In this document: positions 44,786 through 54,364 of the stretch, in pieces
Layout: each line of letters opens with the position of its first letter
How positions within the stretch are numbered: position 1 is the stretch's first letter
Assembly (NCBI RefSeq): GCF_027627455.1
Contig: NZ_CP115483.1
Location: 868,001-932,000, forward strand
Length of the DNA stretch: 64,000 nucleotides
DNA from: Sphingobacterium sp. SYP-B4668
GTDB taxonomy: Bacteria > Bacteroidota > Bacteroidia > Sphingobacteriales > Sphingobacteriaceae
Direction of reading: 5' to 3'
Notes under the pieces: model-generated
Told to the model about the DNA's origin: nothing
Databases searched by the model: none
What the model saw: the letters and a program-made list of their open reading frames with translations, nothing else
Translations under genes and position numbers: made by a program

Positions 44786-45199
44786 ATGAGAAAATTGATT
44801 TTTATCTTTATCGGATTAATCTTAGGATTGACGATGTACAAGGCTGAAGCAGCATCTTGGTTTAGGATATATGAAATGTTTAGCTTCCAGTCCTTTCATA
44901 TGTATGGATTCATCGGTTCGGCTCTGCTTATTGGGATTGGTGGAATCCAGTGGATCAAAAGGAAGAGTATAAAGGACATCGATGGCCATGCTATTGCGAT
45001 ACAACCCAAAGAAAAAGTATTTAAACGGTACTTATTTGGAGGAATTAGTTTTGGGCTGGGTTGGGCCTTGGTTGGAGCGTGCCCTTTGCCAATGTTTGTG
45101 TTAATCGGTGCTGGGGTGTTTCCGATTTTAATCGTTATTTTCGGAGCTATTTTGGGAACCTGGATGTATGGAATGCTGCGTAATAAATTACCTCATTAA
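44786..45199 (+). CDS. YeeE/YedE-family sulfur transport protein, second half
   Basis: The 137-residue protein has four helices (about 4-20, 35-55, 78-95, 105-130). The conserved segment is GGISFGLGWALVGACPLPMFVLIG, with the family Cys in place; most relatives read ACPGPM, so Leu for Gly is slightly unusual. It starts 10 bases after the first half and they probably form one channel. Confidence 0.88.
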   Translation: MRKLIFIFIGLILGLTMYKAEAASWFRIYEMFSFQSFHMYGFIGSALLIGIGGIQWIKRKSIKDIDGHAIAIQPKEKVFKRYLFGGISFGLGWALVGACPLPMFVLIGAGVFPILIVIFGAILGTWMYGMLRNKLPH

Positions 45200-45211
45200 A
45201 AAAAAGACAGT

Positions 45212-45841
45212 ATGATGCATGCGGCACTTTTACAGGCCTATCAATCCGTCTTTGAACCTAGACTCTTGGGCGAGATTGAGGAAAGCGCGCGTTTTATGGA
45301 GTATAAAGCCGGCGATACGATCATAGATGTAGGACAGTATGTAAAGATGATGCCTTTGCTTATTAATGGCGCTATCAAAATATTGCGTGAAGATGCGCGC
45401 GAAGGGGAGTTGCTGTTGTATTTTTTGGAAAGAGGTGATACTTGTGCGATGACATTGGCTTGTTGTCTGGGCAATAAGAGAAGTGAAATCAAAGCTATCG
45501 CTGAACGTGATGTGTTGGTAGCGATGGTGCCGATTACTAAGATGGAGGAATGGCTGGCCAAATATGGCACATGGCGTAATTTTGTGTTTTCCAGTTACAA
45601 TAATAGGTTTGAAGAGATGCTAGGTGCAATTGATAATCTGGCTTTTCATAAAATGGATAGTCGAATTATGAACTATTTGGAAGAATTGGCCAAAGTAGGT
45701 CAAAGTCGTACTATAAACAAGTCCCATCAAGAGATCGCCGATGCGCTCAATACTTCGCGTGTGGTCGTATCCCGTATTTTGAAAGTTTTTGAAAATGAAG
45801 GAAAGATAAGGCTGAATCGAAATACCATCGATCTCTCTTGA
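45212..45841 (+). CDS. Crp/Fnr-family transcriptional regulator
   Basis: The 209-residue protein has an N-terminal cyclic-nucleotide-binding-type domain (about 20-125; GDTIIDVGQYVKMMPLLINGAIK) and a C-terminal winged helix (SHQEIADALNTSRVVVSRIL). No Fe-S type Cys cluster is present at the N-terminus; two Cys occur in CAMTLACCLGNKR, a possible redox or sulfur sensor. It is the third gene of the sulfur unit and the likely activator at the two matching GTAAC-N4-GTnnC sites. Second codon is also ATG. Confidence 0.92.
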   Translation: MMHAALLQAYQSVFEPRLLGEIEESARFMEYKAGDTIIDVGQYVKMMPLLINGAIKILREDAREGELLLYFLERGDTCAMTLACCLGNKRSEIKAIAERDVLVAMVPITKMEEWLAKYGTWRNFVFSSYNNRFEEMLGAIDNLAFHKMDSRIMNYLEELAKVGQSRTINKSHQEIADALNTSRVVVSRILKVFENEGKIRLNRNTIDLS

Positions 45842-45895
45842 GAGTTGGATGGAAATCCCACCTCCCCTCGAAATGCTAACTTGATAATCACCTGT

Positions 45896-45940
45896 TGTAA
45901 CAAATGTTACCGTTTTAGTGGGCGGAGCTGAATAGCTTTG
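45896..45940 (+). promoter_or_regulatory. Crp/Fnr-type site and promoter of the tauE-MBL unit
   Basis: GTAACAAATGTTAC (45897-45910) is a perfect palindrome of GTAACA and TGTTAC around two A residues. TAGCTTTG (45933-45940) is the -7 box. The palindrome centre (45903.5) would be at about -41.5 from a start near 45945. The same layout occurs at 44101-44145. Confidence 0.7.
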
Positions 45941-45963
45941 TAGTCTAATCATTAAAAGAAAAA

Positions 45964-46758
45964 ATGGAAATAGTCGCTTACTTGTTAGCCGTATTGATTG
46001 GAATATCACTTGGTATGATCGGTAGTGGTGGGTCTATATTGACTGTTCCAATATTGGTTTACTTGTTGGATATCGATCCTATACTCGCGACGGCCTATTC
46101 TTTATTTATCGTAGGTTTGACATCGTTGGTGGGCGGAGTCACGCAGACGATTCACAGACAAGTAGATTATAGAATGGTATTTCTCTTTGGTGTGCCTTCT
46201 ATTATAATGGTCTTGATAACTAGAGGATATTTGGTGCCATTGATTCCCGAGCATATTCTGTCGGTTGGTGAATTTGAATTGACAAAGGGAGCGTTAATCA
46301 TGTTACTATTCGCAGGGATTATGTTGTTGGCTTCGATTTCGATGATTCGAACTAAAGATTGTTCGCTTCAAGAAAATCATACTCTGGATTATCAACAGAT
46401 CATAATCAAAGGTGGTTTCTTGGGGTTGGTGACAGGTATGGTCGGGGCAGGGGGCGGATTTTTGATTATTCCTGCATTAGTTCTTTTTGGGGGAATGCCA
46501 ATGAAGAAAGCGGTTGGGACATCGTTATTGATTATAGCCTTTAATTCGTTGATAGGGTTTGTAGGTTTTATTGAGATAGATGGACATCAAGTGGACTGGA
46601 AATTGTTGTTTATCTTTTCACTGGCGGCTATTTTGGGGATTCTGATAGGAACATTAATCGCGAAGAGAGTAAGTGGGCAACGACTTAAGACTATATTCGG
46701 ATGGTTTGTTTTGGGCATGGGACTGTTGATATTGGTTGAGGAGATTTTTAATATTTAG
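45964..46758 (+). CDS. TauE/SafE-family sulfite or sulfonate exporter
   Basis: The 264-residue protein has about eight helices and the two family repeats, each starting with a glycine-rich helix: GISLGMIGSGGSILTVPILV and GLVTGMVGAGGGFLIIPALV. TauE/SafE proteins move anionic sulfur compounds such as sulfite. It starts 19 nt after the predicted transcript start and is followed after 31 bases by the MBL-rhodanese gene, matching a sulfide/persulfide detoxification unit that exports the sulfite it makes. Confidence 0.92.
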   Translation: MEIVAYLLAVLIGISLGMIGSGGSILTVPILVYLLDIDPILATAYSLFIVGLTSLVGGVTQTIHRQVDYRMVFLFGVPSIIMVLITRGYLVPLIPEHILSVGEFELTKGALIMLLFAGIMLLASISMIRTKDCSLQENHTLDYQQIIIKGGFLGLVTGMVGAGGGFLIIPALVLFGGMPMKKAVGTSLLIIAFNSLIGFVGFIEIDGHQVDWKLLFIFSLAAILGILIGTLIAKRVSGQRLKTIFGWFVLGMGLLILVEEIFNI

Positions 46759-46789
46759 AAGAAGTAGACATTAACGAAAGGTATTTACT

Positions 46790-48175
46790 ATGTTTTTTGA
46801 ACGCATATATGATGAGAGTCTAGCTCAAGCGAGTTATATAATAGGCTGTCAGGCAAAAGGAGTGGCCATTGTCATTGATCCTAAAAGAGATGTTGATACT
46901 TATCTAGAAGTAGCTAATCGAAACAACCTAGAAATCACAAACGTGACCGAGACGCATATACATGCAGATTTTTTAAGTGGCTCAAGGGAACTAGTCGCGG
47001 CCACAGGGGCCTCGTTACACCTGTCAGATGAGGGGGGGAGCGATTGGCAATATGAATTTGATCATATCGGGCTGAAAGATGGAGATGTTATAAAGATAGG
47101 AAATCTAACGTTAGAGGTGATGCATACACCTGGGCATACACCTGAGAGTATCAGTTTTGTACTAACGGATCACCCTGCTTCGGATTTACCCATTATGGTA
47201 TTCACAGGTGACTTTGTATTTGTTGGAGATATCGGGCGTCCTGACTTATTGGAGAAGGCGGCAGGTTGGAAGGGCACCTCCGAAGTTGGTGCGAAGCAAA
47301 TGTTTCATTCAATACAACGTTTCTTAGCATTGCCTGATTACGTGCAGTTGTGGCCAGGACATGGGGCCGGTTCTTCTTGTGGGAAGGCTCTAGGTGCTGT
47401 CCCTAGTAGTACAGTCGGTTATGAACGTATCCGTAATTGGGCACTATTACAAACTAATGAAGAGCAGTTTGTGACGGAATTATTAGAAGGGCAACCTGAG
47501 GCACCGACCTATTTTGCGATGATGAAAAAACTCAATAAGATCGAGCGACCTTTGCTTGTGGAGGTTCCAAGGATCCCCTTGTTGAGAGATCAACAATTTC
47601 AGGAATATCAACGGGAGGGAGCTATTATAATCGATACACGTCCTAAGGATGTCTTTGTCAAGGGACACCTTGCGGGGGCACTTAATATTCAATTTAAGCA
47701 ATCTTTTGCTACGTGGGCTGGATGGACCATTGCATATGACAAACCTATTATACTTCTTGCTACCTCTGAGCATATAGAACAGCTTACCCGAATGCTGATG
47801 CGGATTGGGTTAGACCGTGTAGTAGGTTACATTTCAGGAATGGAGGGATTGGACCTGCCACTTCAAACTACTGAGGTGGTGTCTATGGAAGAGGTAAAAG
47901 AAATCATAGGAGATAACTCTGTTCAGCTTATTGACGTACGCAGTGCCGCTGAATACGAAGCTGGACATATTCCTGGGGCCAAAAATATCATGTGGGGAAG
48001 GATGGAACAGCATTTAGAAAACATCGATACGCATAAGGATGCTGTTATTTATTGCCAGAGTGGAGATCGGGCGACAATAGCTGCTTCGATATTAAAGAAG
48101 AACGGATTTAAGAATTTGAAGATTTATATGGGTAGTATGGCCGATTGGCGAGCAAAGGGACAAGAGGTAGATTAA
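46790..48175 (+). CDS. Metallo-beta-lactamase fold persulfide dioxygenase-like protein with two rhodanese domains
   Basis: The protein is 461 residues. The MBL domain (1-245) has THIHADFLSG (His56, His58, Asp60), MHTPGHTPESI, TGDFVFVGDIGRPDL and LWPGHGAGSSCGK, the iron-ligand set of ETHE1-type persulfide dioxygenases. Rhodanese domain 1 (about 265-355) has IIDTRPKDVFVKGHLAGALN but no Cys in the loop (LLATSEHIEQ), so it is inactive. Rhodanese domain 2 (about 365-461) has LIDVRSAAEYEAGHIPGAKN and an intact loop, YCQSGDRA. It should oxidise persulfide to sulfite and exchange sulfane sulfur. Confidence 0.93.
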   Translation: MFFERIYDESLAQASYIIGCQAKGVAIVIDPKRDVDTYLEVANRNNLEITNVTETHIHADFLSGSRELVAATGASLHLSDEGGSDWQYEFDHIGLKDGDVIKIGNLTLEVMHTPGHTPESISFVLTDHPASDLPIMVFTGDFVFVGDIGRPDLLEKAAGWKGTSEVGAKQMFHSIQRFLALPDYVQLWPGHGAGSSCGKALGAVPSSTVGYERIRNWALLQTNEEQFVTELLEGQPEAPTYFAMMKKLNKIERPLLVEVPRIPLLRDQQFQEYQREGAIIIDTRPKDVFVKGHLAGALNIQFKQSFATWAGWTIAYDKPIILLATSEHIEQLTRMLMRIGLDRVVGYISGMEGLDLPLQTTEVVSMEEVKEIIGDNSVQLIDVRSAAEYEAGHIPGAKNIMWGRMEQHLENIDTHKDAVIYCQSGDRATIAASILKKNGFKNLKIYMGSMADWRAKGQEVD

Positions 48176-48184
48176 TTAAGAAAG

Positions 48185-48215
48185 AAAGGCGGCGAATGGA
48201 TTTCCGCCTTTTTTT
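48185..48215. terminator. Bidirectional terminator between the MBL-rhodanese gene and mtgA
   Basis: AAAGGCGG (48185-48192) pairs with CCGCCTTT (48204-48211), followed by a T run on the plus strand and preceded by an A-rich run. Confidence 0.88.
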
Positions 48216-48216
48216 C

Positions 48217-48945
48217 TTATTCGGGTATATTAGAATGCCCCATGTACCGTACGATTCGATTTGCTTTGCCGTTGACATAAGGTGATGGATTTCTCGCATC
48301 CCATTTTTGAGGGCTTGGCAAGATTGCAATGATGAGGGCAGCCTCTTTCTTAGTCAAGCTCTTGGCTGATTTATGGAAATAATACTGAGCCGCAGCTTCG
48401 GCACCATATACACCTTGCCCCATTTCGATTACATTGAGATAGACTTCAAGAATTCTCTTTTTGCTCCAAAGAAGCTCGATCAAAAAAGTAAAGTAGGTTT
48501 CAAAGCCTTTTCTTACCCAAGAGCGATCAGGCCAGAGGAATACATTTTTGGCGACTTGTTGGCTGATGGTGCTACCACCGCGAAGCTTCTTTCCACTTTG
48601 GTTTTTCTCAAGGGCTGTCTGTATTGCTTTTACATCAAAACCATTGTGATCCATAAAGCGAGCATCTTCGCTGGCGATTGCCGCTCTTTTGAGATTGTTC
48701 GAGAGTTCATCATAGTCCAACCATTCCTTTTCTAATTTCCATTCTTTGCCCGCACCTTTGCGTTCGAAACCTCGTTTGAGCATTAGATAGGTGACTGGAG
48801 GGTCAATGAAACGCAAACAGATAACCCAAAAGATAGTCAGCGCAAAAAAGCCTCCAACGACACGTAGTGTCCATTTCAATATCTTTTTCTTTAAATCCTG
48901 TGTGCTGGATTTACGTTTGACTTTGTTTCCTCTTCTGATGGCCAT
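48217..48945 (-). CDS. mtgA: Monofunctional peptidoglycan glycosyltransferase
   Basis: The 242-residue protein has a basic N-terminus, one membrane helix (about 28-48) and a GT51 domain. Motifs: AIASEDARFMDHNGFD (catalytic Glu), GGSTISQQVAKN, and KKRILEVYLNVIEMGQGVYG. It polymerises lipid II into glycan strands at the outer face of the inner membrane. The -7 box TAAGTTTG on the minus strand (48975-48968) gives a short leader of about 18 nt. Confidence 0.94.
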   Translation of the reverse strand: MAIRRGNKVKRKSSTQDLKKKILKWTLRVVGGFFALTIFWVICLRFIDPPVTYLMLKRGFERKGAGKEWKLEKEWLDYDELSNNLKRAAIASEDARFMDHNGFDVKAIQTALEKNQSGKKLRGGSTISQQVAKNVFLWPDRSWVRKGFETYFTFLIELLWSKKRILEVYLNVIEMGQGVYGAEAAAQYYFHKSAKSLTKKEAALIIAILPSPQKWDARNPSPYVNGKANRIVRYMGHSNIPE

Positions 48946-48967
48946 TTACCTACGCTGTTTTTTGCTG

Positions 48968-48975
48968 CAAACTTA
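48968..48975 (-). promoter_or_regulatory. -7 box of mtgA
   Basis: TAAGTTTG on the minus strand matches TAnnTTTG; the start would be near 48963. Confidence 0.5.
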
Positions 48976-49182
48976 AGCTGTATTAAGCATTGTTGATACA
49001 TTTATTTTAAAATACCTGTATTTTGTACTTATCATAGTGTCAATCCCCATAAAATATAGGATTCCTGATGACCTTGGAATACATAGCTGTTGAGGAAAAA
49101 GATTAGGAATGACTTTACCCTTGATAAGTTGCCTAATTGGTACATTTCTCTTATTTTTACGACTTATCTAAATTCAATAAAA

Positions 49183-51792
49183 TTGGCAAAGGCAGTGAAG
49201 AAAGAAACCCCTCTTATGCAACAGTATAATGCGATAAAGGTTAAATATCCTGGAGCATTATTATTATTCAGAGTAGGAGACTTTTATGAAACGTTTGGTG
49301 AGGATGCGATTAAAGCCGCGGGTATTTTAGGGATTGTACTAACAAAAAGGGGCAACGGAACGGAATCGGAAACTGCTTTGGCGGGATTTCCGCATCATTC
49401 TTTAGAAACCTATTTACCTAAATTGGTAAGAGCGGGACAGCGGGTCGCTATATGTGATCAGCTAGAAGACCCAAAGATGACCAAAACTATTGTAAAAAGG
49501 GGAGTGACCGAACTTGTGACGCCTGGAGTATCCTATAGTGACAATATCGTTCATCAAAAATCTAACAACTACCTTGCATCTGTCTTTTTTGAAAAAAATA
49601 TATTAGGGGTATCCTTTTTGGATATCTCTACAGGTGAATTCTTGGTTGCGCAAGGAAGCAGCAACTATGTTGATAAACTTTTGCAAGGCTTTAAGCCGAC
49701 TGAGGTTATCCTACCTAAAAAACAGCTGAAGGAATTTACAGAGGCATTTGGAAGTCATTTCTATACGTACACCTTAGATGAATGGCCTTATACGGGCGAC
49801 TATGCTTCAGAGAATTTGCTCAAACATTTTGAAGTGAACTCGATGAAGGGATTCGGGATTGAACGAATGCCTGTTGGAATAGTAAGTGCCGGAGTAGCTT
49901 TACATTATTTAAATGAGACCGAACACCGTAATCTACAGCATATCTCCAATATTTCAAGGATAGAAGAAGATCGTTACATGTGGTTGGATCGCTTCACGAT
50001 ACGTAATTTGGAATTAATCGGCTCGGCCAATGATAATGCAACCACGCTATCAGATGTACTCGATCAGACCTCGTCTCCAATGGGAGCTCGGCTATTGAAA
50101 AGATGGATTGTGATGCCTTTGAAAGATAAGAAATCAATTCAAGAGCGATTGAATACTGTCGATTATTTTTATCAAAACCAACCCCTACGGGATGAGTTGA
50201 TAAAGGAAATCAAGCAAGTAGGTGACCTCGAACGACTGATTAGTAAGATTGGTTTGCAAAAAGCAAATCCTCGAGAAATCGTACAGCTTAAACGATCGCT
50301 ATTTGCCATAGAGAAACTAAAAGAACTCACACAGGCGACGGATTCTGAAGCTTTGCATGTGATTGCTGAACAACTCAATCCGTGCCTCTTGATCCGTGAA
50401 AAGATTGAGCGTGAGATACAGTCCGAACCCCCAGTAGCCTTGAACAAAGGTAATGTCATGGCTAATGGTATAGATGTCGAAATGGATCGATTGCGTAAGA
50501 TTGCATTTGGAGGAAAGGATTACTTACTCGAAATCCAACGGAGAGAGTCGGAAGCTACGGGGATCCCATCTCTTAAAATAGCCTTCAACAACGTATTTGG
50601 ATATTATTTGGAGGTGACCAACACCCATAAGGACAAGGTGCCTGAAGGCTGGATTCGTAAACAGACTTTGGTAAATGCAGAACGCTACATCACGGAAGAA
50701 CTGAAGGAATATGAGGAACAGATTCTTGGTGCCGAAGAAAAAATCCAGGCTATAGAAAATAGATTGTATTCCGAGCTTTTAATAGCGATAGCGGACTATA
50801 TCAAACCGATACAATTAAATGCACAACTGATTGCAAAATTGGATGTATTGTTGAATTTCGCTGTGATTGCGGAGAAGAACTATTATGTCAAGCCCGAAGT
50901 CAGCGAGAGCAAAGTGTTGGATATAAAAGGCGGAAGACATCCTGTGATTGAGCGTAACTTGCCGATTGGTGAGGACTACATTACCAATGATACTTATCTG
51001 GATAATGATGGGCAGCAGATTATTATTATTACGGGACCGAATATGGCGGGTAAGTCCGCATTACTTCGTCAAACGGGTCTTATTGTACTGATGACCCAAA
51101 TGGGCTCTTTTGTGCCTGCAAAAGAGGCACATATCGGATTGGTTGATAAGATTTTTACAAGGGTAGGGGCTTCGGATAATTTGTCCTCTGGCGAGTCTAC
51201 CTTTATGGTGGAGATGAATGAAACTGCGAGTATCATGAATAATCTTTCGGATCGAAGCCTGATATTATTGGATGAGATTGGACGAGGTACCAGTACGTAT
51301 GATGGTATATCTATTGCCTGGGCTATTGCCGAATTTTTGCACAATCACCCGACAGCAAGAGCCAAGACTCTTTTTGCGACACACTATCATGAATTGAATG
51401 AATTGAGCACTTCAATGCCTCGAATTAAGAATTTTAATGTGACGGTGAAAGAAGTCAATAATAAGGTTATTTTTCTCCGTAAGCTGGTGCCGGGAGGTTC
51501 CGAGCATAGCTTTGGAATACACGTTGCTAAATTGGCCGGTATGCCTCCTCGATTACTTGCGCGCGCCAATGAAATCCTTAAACGGTTAGAACAGGAGCGG
51601 ACAGGGGGTGAGCAGATCAAAGATAGCATGCGTAAGATACAAAAGCAGGCCTACCAACTCCAGATGTTTGCCATTGATGATCCCATTCTGGAAAAGATAA
51701 GAGACATGCTGAATAATCTAGATGTCAATACCCTCACTCCGGTCGAAGCATTGATGAAGCTTGATGAAATCCAGCGACTCCTAAAGAATTAG
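49183..51792 (+). CDS. mutS: DNA mismatch repair protein MutS
   Basis: About 869 residues from a TTG at 49183. The frame opens back to a TTG at 49090, but related proteins start at the equivalent of (M)[15 protein letters not shown], and the first ATG (Met at 49216) is only a little downstream. Domain I holds [17 protein letters not shown] with the mismatch-wedge Phe-x-Glu. The ATPase has Walker [31 protein letters not shown] and [13 protein letters not shown]. It recognises mispairs and starts repair with MutL. The stop overlaps the end of the convergent gene by 3 bases. Confidence 0.95.
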   Translation: MAKAVKKETPLMQQYNAIKVKYPGALLLFRVGDFYETFGEDAIKAAGILGIVLTKRGNGTESETALAGFPHHSLETYLPKLVRAGQRVAICDQLEDPKMTKTIVKRGVTELVTPGVSYSDNIVHQKSNNYLASVFFEKNILGVSFLDISTGEFLVAQGSSNYVDKLLQGFKPTEVILPKKQLKEFTEAFGSHFYTYTLDEWPYTGDYASENLLKHFEVNSMKGFGIERMPVGIVSAGVALHYLNETEHRNLQHISNISRIEEDRYMWLDRFTIRNLELIGSANDNATTLSDVLDQTSSPMGARLLKRWIVMPLKDKKSIQERLNTVDYFYQNQPLRDELIKEIKQVGDLERLISKIGLQKANPREIVQLKRSLFAIEKLKELTQATDSEALHVIAEQLNPCLLIREKIEREIQSEPPVALNKGNVMANGIDVEMDRLRKIAFGGKDYLLEIQRRESEATGIPSLKIAFNNVFGYYLEVTNTHKDKVPEGWIRKQTLVNAERYITEELKEYEEQILGAEEKIQAIENRLYSELLIAIADYIKPIQLNAQLIAKLDVLLNFAVIAEKNYYVKPEVSESKVLDIKGGRHPVIERNLPIGEDYITNDTYLDNDGQQIIIITGPNMAGKSALLRQTGLIVLMTQMGSFVPAKEAHIGLVDKIFTRVGASDNLSSGESTFMVEMNETASIMNNLSDRSLILLDEIGRGTSTYDGISIAWAIAEFLHNHPTARAKTLFATHYHELNELSTSMPRIKNFNVTVKEVNNKVIFLRKLVPGGSEHSFGIHVAKLAGMPPRLLARANEILKRLEQERTGGEQIKDSMRKIQKQAYQLQMFAIDDPILEKIRDMLNNLDVNTLTPVEALMKLDEIQRLLKN

Positions 51793-52919
51793 AATCTGAA
51801 AAACAATTCTAAGCTGCCATAGTGTTGGTAGATATTGGTCACTAAGTTGTTGTCCCATTGATAAGGGGTATGATGGTATCCTAGCTCTAGTCCGATATAG
51901 TTTCGTTTGGATACGCGGTACATTGTAGCGAGACTAGCACCTAGATGTAAGGTGTTAACATTGTGAAATTTGGTACTTGAACCATCCCCATACTCGTCAT
52001 AGTAATTGTCGTTATATACCGTTTCGGAAAGTCCGGTTGTAATCATATCCCAACCAATTATTAGTTTCGGGATTATAACGTATTTATCGCGGTCGTAGAC
52101 TTTGTAGCCAACATTCCCGCCCACAAAAATGCTTGCAGATGAATTGACGGAGACTACTTCATCGTACAATTGGTAGTCAAAGTTTTTGTCTGAGCTGTTG
52201 ATTCGGACTTTGATGCCTCCTTCAAAGATGAAGTTCCTATTTAATGAACTCATTATCGTAATGCCTAATGTAGGATTGTATCCAAATGTGGTATTGCGCC
52301 CACCTAAAGGACCATACCCTCCCACATAGGCTAATATCCCTGTTTTTCCTTTGTAATGTTCTATGTCAATTTGATCTTCTGAGGGGGTACTTAGCGCCGC
52401 TATTTCATCAAAATCATCTGCAAATAAGGCGATGAGCTTTCGCTCTTGTGGGGACCAGTCATACGAGGCTGAGGACAAGAGTGCTTGAGCCTTTAATTTC
52501 AAAAGGGAGTCGATAGGGTGACGCAGTGGTACAAAATCGTATTCTTGGGGTTGCTTTTTAAATAAATCTTGGAAATTCTTTTTATCGGTACTGTTCCATC
52601 TTTTGATAAGTTTCTGATCCAATCCATCGTTAAAATATTGATCAATCTGGCTAGGGGTATTATTATTAGAAATGAGTGCCAATGTGATTTTTAGACGTTG
52701 GTTGAACTCGTTTGTACCACAGGTTGCTATCATGGACTCTATCAGCTGTGTACTATTAGCAAAATCATTTTTTTCCAATAGGGGTACTAATTTGGAAAGA
52801 GATTCATGCATTAAGGGTTCACATCTTTGGGCATTAGCTTGCTGAGCAGATGCAGAATACGGAGCTATCAAAATAATCAGTATCAGATACAGCGGATTGA
52901 ACGTCAGGGTAAGTTTCAT
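51789..52919 (-). CDS. Exported protein with outer-membrane beta-barrel-like C-terminus
   Basis: The 376-residue protein has a signal peptide (cleavage near SASAQQ, about 25). A helical part follows (about 30-190). The C-terminal half alternates polar and aromatic strands ([47 protein letters not shown]) and ends in LELFFRF, with the terminal Phe used as a BAM signal. That fits a small outer-membrane barrel with a periplasmic helical domain. No family recognised. It is convergent with mutS with overlapping ends. Confidence 0.7.
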   Translation of the reverse strand: MKLTLTFNPLYLILIILIAPYSASAQQANAQRCEPLMHESLSKLVPLLEKNDFANSTQLIESMIATCGTNEFNQRLKITLALISNNNTPSQIDQYFNDGLDQKLIKRWNSTDKKNFQDLFKKQPQEYDFVPLRHPIDSLLKLKAQALLSSASYDWSPQERKLIALFADDFDEIAALSTPSEDQIDIEHYKGKTGILAYVGGYGPLGGRNTTFGYNPTLGITIMSSLNRNFIFEGGIKVRINSSDKNFDYQLYDEVVSVNSSASIFVGGNVGYKVYDRDKYVIIPKLIIGWDMITTGLSETVYNDNYYDEYGDGSSTKFHNVNTLHLGASLATMYRVSKRNYIGLELGYHHTPYQWDNNLVTNIYQHYGSLELFFRF

Positions 52920-53005
52920 ATCTATCTTAGAATATGGAGACCAATGTAGTGAAATTTTATGATTTACGGAATGTAGAATAGTGACTTGTTAAAGTTCTAA
53001 AGCAC

Positions 53006-53013
53006 TATCTTTG
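53006..53013 (+). promoter_or_regulatory. -7 box immediately before trmN6
   Basis: TATCTTTG ends 5 bases before the first base of the ATG at 53018. By the spacing seen at ffs, transcription would start at the ATG itself. A TTG at 52986-52988 may be the -33 element. Confidence 0.6.
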
Positions 53014-53017
53014 TGAG

Positions 53018-53725
53018 ATGTCGTCAATATTTTCATTCAAGCAATTCCAGGTGGATCAAACTGATTGTCCCATGAAGATCAATACCGATGGAGTATTACT
53101 CGCTGCAAGTACACCTACCCTTCCTATCGGACGTATTTTAGATATTGGTACTGGTACCGGCGTGATTGCGATGATGTTGGCCCAACAGTTTAATCATGCG
53201 ACAATAGAAGCCGTGGAAATCGATCATGCTGCCGCCAATCGCGCGCGGTCTAACTTTCAGTCCTCCATTTTTGCTGAGCGGTTGTGCTTGCACTCTGGCT
53301 CCTTTGAAGAGATGTTAGTAACAGGGACTTATGATTTGATTGTTTCTAATCCACCTTTTTATGTAGACTCTTTGCACAATCCGGATCAGCGAAAGAAAGT
53401 TGCTCGACATGCCGATGAATCATTTTTTGACAAATTACTATACTTTGCTGGCTTGCATATCCATGATGGGGGGATGCTAAGACTTATTTTGCCGCCAGAA
53501 CTAGCTGCTGAGGTGGTGAGCAGAGCCATATCACAGGAGCTTTATCTCGCACATACTCTCCGTGTCAAGTCTTACACTAAAGATGCAGATATTAGACATA
53601 TTGTTTCATTTCGTAAACGAATGAAAGTTGATAGCGAAGAGAATATATTCGTGATTTATGAACGTAGAGGAGTTTACTCTGCAGGTTACAAAGCCTTGTT
53701 AAAGCCTTATTTTTTGGCATTTTAA
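53018..53725 (+). CDS. tRNA1(Val) (adenine(37)-N6)-methyltransferase-like protein
   Basis: The 235-residue SAM-dependent methyltransferase starts IFSFKQFQVDQTDCPMKINTDGVLLAA, typical of TrmN6/YfiC. SAM motif I is ILDIGTGTGVIAMMLAQQ, the adenine-methylase motif IV is IVSNPPFYVDS, and the acidic EAVEID ends the ribose-binding strand. It is expected to methylate A37 of tRNA-Val1. The transcript may be leaderless. Confidence 0.88.
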   Translation: MSSIFSFKQFQVDQTDCPMKINTDGVLLAASTPTLPIGRILDIGTGTGVIAMMLAQQFNHATIEAVEIDHAAANRARSNFQSSIFAERLCLHSGSFEEMLVTGTYDLIVSNPPFYVDSLHNPDQRKKVARHADESFFDKLLYFAGLHIHDGGMLRLILPPELAAEVVSRAISQELYLAHTLRVKSYTKDADIRHIVSFRKRMKVDSEENIFVIYERRGVYSAGYKALLKPYFLAF

Positions 53726-53792
53726 GTAGATGTTGAACATGGTATACTCCACGCAAATCGAGCTTGCTAGCTCATGAAATAATTACGTACAT

Positions 53793-54287
53793 ATGAAAAA
53801 AATTGGACTGATATCCGATACACATAGTTACTTAGATGATGCGGTATTTGAGTATTTCAAATCTTGTGATGAAATATGGCATGCTGGGGATTTTGGCACA
53901 ATTGAAGTGGCAGATGCCCTTGCTGCATTCAAACCCTTTAAGGGTGTATATGGTAATATCGATGGTAAGGATATTCGAATTCAATATCCCGAAAATTTGC
54001 GGTTTAAGTGCGAAGAAGTGGATGTGTGGATGACCCATATTGGTGGGTATCCGGGAAGATATGCTCCTGCAGTCAAAAGCGAAATCTATCTTCACCCGCC
54101 GCAATTATTCATTTGTGGACATTCGCATATCTTAAAAGTTCAGTATGATAAAAAATTGCAATGTTTACATCTAAACCCAGGGGCCGCTGGTAAGCAAGGT
54201 TGGCATAAAGTGAGAACATTGATGCGATTTGATATAAACGTGAATAAAATTGAAAATTTGGAAATAATAGAATTGGCTAATCGTTAA
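53793..54287 (+). CDS. Metallophosphoesterase of the YfcE/MJ0936 type
   Basis: The 164-residue protein has the calcineurin-like metal motifs [34 protein letters not shown] and [10 protein letters not shown], spaced as in YfcE/MJ0936 phosphodiesterases. It is a cytoplasmic two-metal phosphodiesterase whose natural substrate is unknown. It lies 67 bases after trmN6 and upstream of fbp, which has its own promoter. Confidence 0.9.
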   Translation: MKKIGLISDTHSYLDDAVFEYFKSCDEIWHAGDFGTIEVADALAAFKPFKGVYGNIDGKDIRIQYPENLRFKCEEVDVWMTHIGGYPGRYAPAVKSEIYLHPPQLFICGHSHILKVQYDKKLQCLHLNPGAAGKQGWHKVRTLMRFDINVNKIENLEIIELANR

Positions 54288-54304
54288 GGTCTGGTTGTCA
54301 TTTG

Positions 54305-54336
54305 GTTGCGATAATGTTTTTGGTTACCTACATTTG
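54305..54336 (+). promoter_or_regulatory. fbp promoter
   Basis: The -7 box TACATTTG (54329-54336) and a GTTG -33-like element (54305-54308) are 20 bases apart. Transcription would start near 54341. This excludes the upstream in-frame start at 54302 and supports the ATG at 54365. Confidence 0.65.
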
Positions 54337-54364
54337 GCGCAAATCATATAAACAAAACAAACGA

